DNA of 64,000 bases, from assembly GCA_028564705.1 (NCBI GenBank), contig JAPXFQ010001133.1, positions 2,866,001-2,930,000 on the forward strand, read 5' to 3'. Position 1 is the stretch's first letter. Every line of letters begins with the position of its first letter. The notes under the pieces were generated by a model. That model saw only the letters and a list, made by a program, of their open reading frames with translations, was not told the origin of the DNA and did no database searches. The position numbers were made by a program, and so were the translations under genes. This DNA comes from Apricaphanius iberus (Eukaryota > Chordata > Actinopteri > Cyprinodontiformes > Aphaniidae). This document shows, piece after piece, positions 51,801-62,200 of this stretch.

Positions 51801-54800
51801 CCAGGGAGCGGGCTCTGGAGGCGGAACTGGACAGAACGTCCCAGGTTCCTCCGGAGCTCCCCACCGGACCTTTAGGCTACCCACGTCGGGACGATGCGGC
51901 GCGGGCAGCCAGCGGGTCACCCAGAGGAAGCTTTGGGGAAACTCCAGTCACCATGGAAACGGCAATAGCTCACCAGTTGCCAGGACAACCGCTGGCAACA
52001 GCAATCAGGAAAAGTCTGATCAGGTTAGATTTACTGATAAGTGTGTTTGTCTGATTACTGCAGCCACTTGGTCACAATACGATCACAAAAGTTACCAAAA
52101 TAAACCGAATTAACGCGTAGCTGTGAAATGCAAGGAAACTTTCAGGTCTGGCTGCTGACTCTGAATTGGGTTTCATGGGCTTTGACTAGGCCATTGCTAC
52201 ACATAAATAATCATGGATCTAAGTGCGGTCTAATTCAAAAATACTTTATTCATCTGAAAGGGGAAATAAACGCTGTAACTCATAGGGACAGGTGTATCAA
52301 ACAAAGAAAGCAAAATTGCGTGCGCTGAATACAAAAAAAATTGGCCGCAATTCATAACAGGTGCAACGAGCAGTTTTTTAAACGAGGACTTTGCATTTTC
52401 TGCTGTGTGTGCCAGCCTTTCTGTCCCATTCACTGCTCCACAGCCATAGAGAGGAGGAATAAGCGCAGTAGATCTATGACAATATACCTGTCTGCAAAGA
52501 TTTCATTTACTCTTATCGGATTTATTCCCATTGTTCTGGATATGCTTTTAAATCAATGGTACAACGTGTTAACACAAACTTCCTGCAAAACTATACTGTC
52601 TACAGAGCATCTGAGGTATGGAATAAATAGTAGGGACGTGTATTGGCAAGAATCTGGTGAAACGATATGTATCACGATACAGGGGGAACAATATGATATA
52701 TTACGATATATCACGATACAATCAGTAATACTATATATTGCGATTTTCAAAGCTGAATTTAACTGTACTGTCACAGCATCCTAACCATTCCAACCTGTTT
52801 CATTCATAAAACATCCAGTTTTATTACTAATTCTAGTTAAACCACTGGAACGAAGGAGGTAAAAAGCCACCAACTAACAGTCCTACTTTAAATTTTACTG
52901 CCAAAATTATTGTGGTGTAAAAATAAAAAAATTGATTTGTTGCTCTTGAATATCGATACAATATCATGACATAAAATATCGGGATATATTGGCATATCAA
53001 TATTTTCTTACATCCCTAATAAATAGTATAAAAATATTAGGGACTTATATGGCATATGTTCTTTTAAAAATTTATTGAAATCTAATTTTTGTTTTGGATT
53101 GACAGTTGGAAATTTTACAAGTTAATTAAATATGGCTTTTGTATATAAACTGAAATGTATGAATTTTGTTTGTAACAGGTCATGGATTAAAGTATATAAA
53201 TATGCATCTGTTCCTTCTCCGCACTCTTTAGAACCCTGTCGCACATTAATGCTTATTATTTAGGGACATCAGAGCAAAAGGGGGTCACAACTGCATCCCA
53301 CGTTTTCATAAAATCCGACTGACAGCTTTTGTCTCAGCCTGTAGTTGTTATAGGTGTTGTTTTTCACGAGCATTATGCAACAGTTTCTTTCTCCATCCGC
53401 CAGTGAAACTCTTCAGAGCTCAGCAGAAGCTGACGAACACACACTTCTTCCCACTTGCTTCAAGTCGTCGTCCTCCACCGGAGAGCCGGCAACAGATTCA
53501 GACGCCGTGATGGAGGACAAATCGCGTTACGGATTCCCAAGCGCCACCGGGAAGAGATCCTCGCCAGTACCTGCGACGCAACCCAAACCCAACCGGCCTT
53601 CGTTTGCGCTCCATCCTGCAGTCGGGCCCTTGCAGAAGAAGATGAGGGCCGAGGCGGGGAGGGCCTCGCCGGGCTTGAGGGTGAATATCCCGACGATCCT
53701 GGTGGAGGACCAGCCGATGGAGGAGGAAGGTGTGGCGGAGGACCGCAGCAGACAGAGGGAAGGGGATGCAGCCCAACCAAGATCTCCAGAGGAAGGTAGG
53801 ACTTTAGGAGTTCGTTTGGTGTTGTTAAAACCAAAGGTCAGAACTTTATCACCACCCAAGTATTTCAATACAGAAAGGAAAACCAATGGTCCCCTTTTGA
53901 ACACCATTGTGGTAGACGACACATCCTTGGGTTCCTCCTTGGTCTCTCTACAGCCACTAAAAACCAAAGCTTCAGCTAAATCTGGGGTGTTTTTAGCATT
54001 AGATGCCTGCGTTGTCTCTGCTGGTTGGATTTAGCGTTGTTACCAACATGTTACAGCACCAAACAGTGATGTAACAGGGTTTTACAGGGTACCAGAATGT
54101 CCCGCAGAAACACGAGAAGTCCAACTGCTCAAGGCTCAGCAAACATGAGCTTACACAAGGGGTGAAGTTACGTGTAGAGAGCGTAAACTAATCCTGTGCT
54201 GCTGTAGGCTGTAGAGGTCATGACTCTTATATAGAAATAGACTAATTGTTTCCTATTTGTGCTTTTGTCCATTTAGTTACCGAAATCAGCCAACAAATTG
54301 GTGACATTTTGTATGAAAATATCACCAATCTCTCCTGATGAAAGCAAAGAAACTGATTAGTAGTAGTTTTGTGAAACAGGACATTTTTTTGTGGCTGTTT
54401 TTGTTGGTTACCTCATAGTAAATGGGGGCAGGATTTAAAGCTGGTCTGAGCTGAAACCATTAAAGAACACGTTAAATGTTCTCCAACACGTTGATGAACC
54501 GGTTATTCCTTCTCCAGGGGGCTCACCTGATGACTCCTACCTGTCTGCTGATGAAGAACCATGCCAGGCCCCAAGGTTCATTAAGCCTCTGCAGAACATC
54601 ACAGCAGCAGCTGGCTCTGAGGTCAAACTGGGCTGCTTGATCACTGGAAACCCAACGCCTACAGGTACGAACGACATCACCTGTCTGCTGAGTTAGAGGG
54701 GCTCAGCATCCATCCATCCATCCATCTATTGATCCATCCATCCATCTATTGATCCATCCATCCATCTATTGATCCATCTATTGATCCATCCATCCATCCA

Positions 54801-56194
54801 TTGATCCATCCGTCCGTCGTCCATCCATTCGTCCATCTATCCATCCATCCATCCATCTATTGATCCATCCATCCATCCATCTATTGATCCATCCATCCAT
54901 CCATCCATCCATCCATTCTTCCATCCATCCAATCATCCATCCATTGATCCATCCATCCATCCATTCGTCCATCCATCCATCATTCATCCATCCAATCATC
55001 CATCCAGCCATCCATCCATCCATCCATCCATCCAATCAATCAATATCCATCCATCCATCCATCCAATCAATATCCATCCATCCATCCATCCATCCAATCA
55101 TCCATCCATCCATCCATCCAATCAATATCCATCCATCCATCCATCCAATCATCCATCCATTGATCCATCCATCGAATCAATATCCATCCATCCATCCAAT
55201 GAATATCCATTCATCCATCCGTCCATCCATCCGTCCATCCGTCCACGTCCATCCATCCATCTATTGATCCATCCAATCATCCATCCATTGATCCATCATC
55301 CATCCATCCATCCATCCAATCATCCATCCATCCATCCATCCATCAATTGATGCATCCATCCATCCATTGATCCATCCATCCATCCATTGATCCATCCATT
55401 CATCCATCCATCCATCCATTGATCTATCCATCCATCTATTGATCCATCCATCCATCCATCAATTGATCCATCCATCCATCCATCCATCCTCCCTCCAGTC
55501 TACCTCTCTGCAGACTTTATCTCTGTTCATCACTTCTTCTACAGTGAAATGGAGCAAGAACCACGTCAAGCTGTGCAGTGATTCTTTCTACACGGTCCTA
55601 GCAGAAGGAGAGATCCACACTCTGCTGATCAATAAGCTTCAGCCGCTCAACGCCGGATTGTACTGCGTCACTGCTGCCAACATGGCGGGCTCCTCCTCCT
55701 GCAGCGCCACCCTCTACATCCAGTCGGGTGAGAACAGCCTCCTCCTCCAAACGTCCTGACCTGTTCTGAATTTAAAAACACACCAAAGGTCTGCGTATGA
55801 TTAGAGGCAGCCTTGGTAAACACAACTAGTTTATTTCAGGAAAGGATTTCTGCTTTAAACACGGCGTCAGTGGACGTGTTTTCATCTAGCACTGCGTGTG
55901 AGGATCTCGTGTTGACTTGACTCATGAAAATCACACAGATCTGTCAACAAACGGCAGCATGACTCTGATCTGGCAGCTCCAGGCCTCGGTTGCCATATTA
56001 GGCCAGTGGAGCCTGGCTCGCAGCAGGGTTATTTTTAGCCGGGCCTCTTGTTCTCTCGGGTGATCGCCGTCTGCTCCGTGTCCCTCTGTGGATCAGGCTA
56101 GAGGGCCTGGAGACAGAGCAGACTCAACATGGGGGAGGAGGACTTGATTTTGTGTACTTTTGTTCTTTTATATCTCTCTCTCTCTACCTCTCTC

Positions 56195-56272
<78 letters not shown>

Positions 56273-59200
56273 ACCTGAACTAATATACTTAACCAATTTT
56301 AACGTAATGTTAACAAACTTTGATTTATTTCTACATGTCTGTCATAAACCATGTAGAACTATCCAGAAACAAAAACACCCAACAACTCTAACTTTGGAGC
56401 ACGGAGGTGGCGGCATCAGGGTTAGGGGCTAGACTGAGAAACGTCTGAAATAAGGCTGATGTTGGAGATTATGGAAGACCAAAACTGACAAAATTAACAA
56501 TAAAAGCAGAAATCTGATGTTTTTTTTTCCCCTTTGTTGTATGCATTCCTTTTTAAATCACGTTTTTTTATTTCACTTTTATTTATATAGGGCCAATTCA
56601 CAACAACATGTCATCTCAAGGCACTTTACAACAAAAGTCGTTTCAATACAATTACACAAACATTCCAATCAGTTAAAAGTTTTCTATGTAAGGAATCCAA
56701 GCAGATTGCAATGAGTCATCAACGTTAGGTTGTGCCCGGATCATGCAGACTCCAACCTCAGCAATTCCTCAGCAGTCCCTCATACTGAGCAAGCATGTAG
56801 CGACAGTGGAGAGGAAAAACTCCCCTTTAACAGGAAGAAAGTTCCAGCAGAGCCAGAACCAGAACCTGGCTCAGTACAAGCGGTCATCTGCCACGTCTGG
56901 GGGTCTGAGAAGACAGAGAAGAGACGGCATGGAGGATGCTCTGTGACTTTGAGCATCATCTGGACCGATGTTACCCATCCAGCAGGGGGCATTGTAATTG
57001 AGCAGGGTACCAGACTGGGTTAACAATCACAATAACTGGAGAAAAAATATATCTGGAGAGTAGTAGAAGACAAAGGGTAGAAGAGAGAAGAAAAGTGGTC
57101 AGTCTATCCTCCAACAGTCTAAGCCTATAGCAGCATAACTACAGAGATTACTCAGGATAACCTAAGCCACTAACTATAAGCTTTATCAAAAAGGAAGGTT
57201 TTAAGCCTAGTCTTAAAAACAGACAGAGTATCTGCCTCATGGACTAAAACTGGGAGCTGGTTCCACAGGAGAGGAGCCTGTGGAACATTACCTCATCTCC
57301 ATTTTTTACTCTATGAAGCTGACTTGTTAGTTTTCCAGATTTTGGAGAAAGTGGCTTGTCACAGGCATGCACAATCGATCTGCACATGGATCCTCCTCCT
57401 TCCTGTTTATTGACCAATAGGAGAGGAGTTGGAGCAAAAAGGACAGCCCTCCTCATTTGTATAATGAGGCAGAAATCCATAAGATAAGTAAAAAGAGCAT
57501 TTTGCTGCAGAAATGCCTGTATAAGGGAAAAGAAAATACAAAATATAAAATTTTCTTGCCTAAAACCATAGACTGTAAAAAAGAATAGACAGCGCCTCCT
57601 CACTCCTCCCCGTTTACCAGAATGACTTTCATGGGGGAATTCATGGCGGATTCACAGACTCCTCCTCTCCAGCTCTGACGAATCATGTTCCTAAAAAGGG
57701 CATAGGGGCGGGATCTTCACTGTAGACTCTGCCCTCGCGGGGCGTGTATGGGCGTGTAGTTCAGTCGTAATCACGCCCATTCTGCTCCCGGGTCTTTAGC
57801 TCTGATGCTAAACTTGGCTCGGCCCCCTCATTAATTATGCAAGATTTCAAAAAATTATCTTACGAGAACCAGCCTGGTGCCCAGGTTTTTTATGAGCCCA
57901 GCGTTATCTGAGGAAGAATATGTAGCCATAGAAAGTTTAAAACAATGGGGCACCAGGCATTAGAGTTGTTTTTAACGTGTCTAAAGTCCAATGCTTTTCA
58001 ATGGGGGCCTAGCGGCCAAAAGGAGGTACTACAGCAATGTAGGAGCAATGGCGGCCTCCATGGTATGCGCTCACAAAGCAGAGCAGCCAGCGGCCATTCC
58101 CTAAGGGAAAAACTAAATATAATTTTTTTCTTGATTAAAATTAACGTAATAAGGAAAAGGAAAAACAAACAAACTATATATATATATATATATTTTCATT
58201 TTTTAAATATGTCAATTTTGGTCCACCATTGGAGACTGGTGGACAGCGACAGGAAGCATCCAAAGGGGGTGAAGGCTAACTACCTGATATGGTATGATTC
58301 ATGATATGGAGATGTTTTCCTGGGAAGAGGCTGCAGTGAACCTGAGCCCGGGAATATAGCTGCAGGGGGCGTGGCTTATAATTTGCATTTCTACACCCAT
58401 CTAGCTTTTTCTAATACTCCTTTTATATACATTATACAGCATTTAGTGAGTTTTCCAATACGACTGGTCCGTTCTAGATTTGTTTTTCATACTCTCAAAG
58501 CCGCTTGTTTACGTGAATGATGTATCTTCCATTCTAGAAGATCTTTTAAGCACTACTGGAGCTGTTGCGCTCGACTATTAAAGCTTTGGAAATATTCCAG
58601 CATGTTTTCAGTGTCAACTTCATCTGTTTATGATTATCTAGCATACCAGATGTTTGTCGCTTTCTTCTGCATCAAAATATTACTAATTTCTCATCCATGA
58701 ATCTCCTGAATCAAGATAAAGGCTTTTAATGTGCAACTCACTGTTGGAAGCCGTATATCATCGTCAGAACAGAGCCATCTTAGAACAAAACCTGTTTTTA
58801 CATCCACAAGATTCCAGTTCATGTCCTCCATTAAAATAGTTATTCCACAACCAGTTTTAGGTCCACACAACTTGACAATTCCCTTCCTTTTTTGGTATTT
58901 CACACAACGGTTTCATCACAACTAGCGTTAGCATGCTCCTACTAGCTAAAAAACAATCACAGCAGCTCCCTTCTTCTGTATTTTTGCATCAGTTTCTTAC
59001 ATTTCTTACAAAAGTTTATTTCTATCTGATTTGTGTGCACAAGTGCTTTATCTGACAAGTGGATGTGTGTGTTTGTGCCCTGAATCAGTGAATTTTGTTA
59101 AGTGAATGTAAAAAAAAAAAAGTCAGATGGAGTTAGCCAAATGTTTTCCATATTTCAGGGGAGTTTAAAGAATGGTGTCGGAAAAAGAAGGCTGTCCATC

Positions 59201-62200
59201 ATTTTGTCAGATTACGGATAACATCCCCATTAACCTGATGCAGACACACATTACGCACAGAGTACAGGAAACTGAATCATTCAATACAAAAATAGATGTC
59301 AGCGAGAGCAGCTACAGTAAACATCTGAGACGTAGACTATGTACTCCTTCAGAGAGTCTCTCCGACTCCTGATCACTTCAGCAATATAGAAATCTTCCCC
59401 GATTTCCAAACTTTGCCTAAATTTGAGCTTATTTCCAGTCTCCAGTGTAACAGCGGAGCACAGATTCAGCCTCCAGAACATCTAAACCCCAAAGAGAATC
59501 ATACTTGCCAACCTATTCAGAGTTTCTCGGAGAGTCCCGAATTTCATCATTCTCACAAATTTCTCCCGATATCTGACGGCATTGTTTATCATCTTCAATC
59601 CCTGTTTCTTATGTGAGAGGGATGGAGAAGAAAATATGTGCAATTTTTCCATTTTACCAAGGAAAGTGCTATGGGGTACAGTTTCTTCGTTCCGGTCATT
59701 AAGATCCATCACCTTTTAATGAAATTCACCATTTTGAATCCAAAATAGGTCACCTACGTAATCCGTGTCTGTTCAGTGAGCAAATAATCATCTGTAACCA
59801 GTGATGCATGAACACAGCAGCAGCGAGCGGTACGTTTTTATGTGTCTTTATATGACTGACAGAAGCTGGAGTTTCAATTACTTTTTTTACATTCACTGAG
59901 TTATTCAGGATTAAAAACTATTTTGACCGTTTCCTTTTATTTCTGCTGCGTGATGGTAACTTCAGCAGTGGATCAAGGATCTTTTTCCAAGAGCCCAAGA
60001 GCACAGCTGGTCTTGCTTTTGGCAGAAACCAAAGTTAAAGCGTCAAAATAACTGACTTAATACTGCACTGCGACAAAAGTGAGAAAAATACTCTCTCCTC
60101 TGACACAGAGACTCTTGAGACTTTTTAGAATGATTAATGAGCGACTATTCCTTAACATTAAGTGCTGATGAGCAGGGGAGTATCCAGGATGTGAATAAAG
60201 AGGGGCTAAAAGGGGCCCAGGGTGGGTCTGGGTCTGTAGCACCAAAATAAAAGCAGAGATGTTCTTATAGTGGGGACCCGATCTGAGCTGGTCACATTTT
60301 ACAGTTTTTAACTGTTAAAATTACATTTAAAGTTGTTTTTTTTGCTTTATTTATTGATGTGACTCTTAACTCTAATAATGTAATGTAATAGTAATAATGT
60401 CAATGTAATAATTGCAACTTTTGTAGTAACTTTTCACAAATTCTGCCACAACTTCAGACATTTTAGGCTGCAGCAATCACAAAAAAGTGCAACCAAAGTG
60501 GGGTGCCTGATTCATTTGTTAACTTACGTCATTGCTGTAGACTATTATTTAGTCAAATAAATAATGTAAAATTCTATTATTTAATTTGACCTTTTGTAAT
60601 GTTTCTAAGTGCATTTTGCGATGCATTCATATCATGAACTCCCCACCCCCCAGTTTTGAAATGAAAGAGATCCAAAGATCAGGTATACAATGATACCAAT
60701 TTTTTTCAAAGCGACATGAAGCCTATACTTGGATCTGAGTACTTTCCGATATTGAGTACAAATGCAGATACTTATACAACCCAAACAGTGAAAACCTTTT
60801 AGTTTCTCCTTTGCTTGTTAATACAAATAAAGGTGAATTAGATTAAAAAAATAAACATATCAATAAAAATGACCACTAAATTAAAATCTCTAGTGAAAAA
60901 TGAACATTTTCTATAAAATTATTTCCACATTTTAAGTATCTGTTCATGGTATCGGTTAACTTTAAGCAGTATCGATGCAAGGACATTAGAACCGTATCGG
61001 CCCGATACCCGGCCCGATTGAAGTGTTGAACATTTCCTCTCCTTCAGCTTCTGTCGATTAGATAACCTGGATGGGACAGAACAGATGACGAATGTGAAAA
61101 TGGGATTGTTCCAGCCCTGCAGTTGTATAAGAGATGACAGATTTGCATGAATACTCGTAGGATTTATTCCCCGGAGGGACAGCTCTTAGAAATCACCGTC
61201 CAAGTAGGTGGTTGTGTTTCAGACATGACAACCTCCTTTCACGTTCAGGTCTAAATTCGTGTCGGATTATCCTGATTTTCATCTTTATTTGCTGCTGTTA
61301 CAGTACTATCTAACGACTAAGGCGAATCTAAAATAGGAGGTGTTGATGTCTACAGAGAATTGTTTTTGACAGCGGCAAACCCCAAAGGGAAGGAAGAAAG
61401 TACTTTTTATCCTCTGGAAACAGCGGGAAGAAGGGAATGATTGGGTCAGGGATGGAGCGATTTATTTGTTTTCTGTTTCAGAGAGCTCAGTGGGATGTAC
61501 ATGTTCATCCAAACAGACTCAGCGGTTTATCTTGCCAGATGACTTAACCCTCTGCAGTGTTTCTGTTGCATTTTCCGTGTGATTTTATCATGATTGTGTT
61601 TATTGTGCTTTTGCATCAGAGCCCAGTCACATTCACTGTGGGAAAGCAGCTGAAAACGTGAACGTCAGCTGTCCAGTCCAATCGGATGAGGAGTATCTGA
61701 GCCCTCAGGAGGTGGAGATGGAGGCTGGAGACTCACCATCCCTGAATGAACCTCATTCATTTCAGGTAAGACTTTGGATGAAACTGAAGCTCCTCACATC
61801 TAATCAGTAGATTGTAATTTGAAACACTTTAAGACAGACGTAATCGGGCATACAGCTGAACGGAACGCATTGGCATGGCCGATACAGGGTTGTCAAGGAC
61901 CTCTCTGGACTCTAGAGTAGTGGACATGTGTTTCTAGGCGGTTCATGTATTTGTACATTTCGGTACGGTCCAGCCATTTTCTACCTGAACACCTGCAGCA
62001 TAACTTAGAGCGCAAAGAAATGCTTCCACAACGCAACTCTAAAAAGCGACACCAGAACAAACCAGAAAGAATACCAGTAGCATCCATTCAGACTAAACTC
62101 TGCAGGTCGGAAGAATCCCTGTTGATGAGAAGGGATTTTCCCAACAGCTACACATGCTGCATTCAGGAACAGCTGGGAAACTAGGCTGTTGAAAACATCA

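Noticed and set aside
52341..52784. 147-residue open frame in speg intron 5
   Set aside because: It runs into the hAT-type element that starts at 52631, and has no domain or splice context.
53460..53967. Minus-strand frames opposite speg exon 6
   Set aside because: They mirror the exon 6 coding sequence. No splice or start context supports them.
54778..55455. Long open frames on both strands with SIHP and MDGW repeats
   Set aside because: They are made entirely by the CATC microsatellite and have no independent coding signal.
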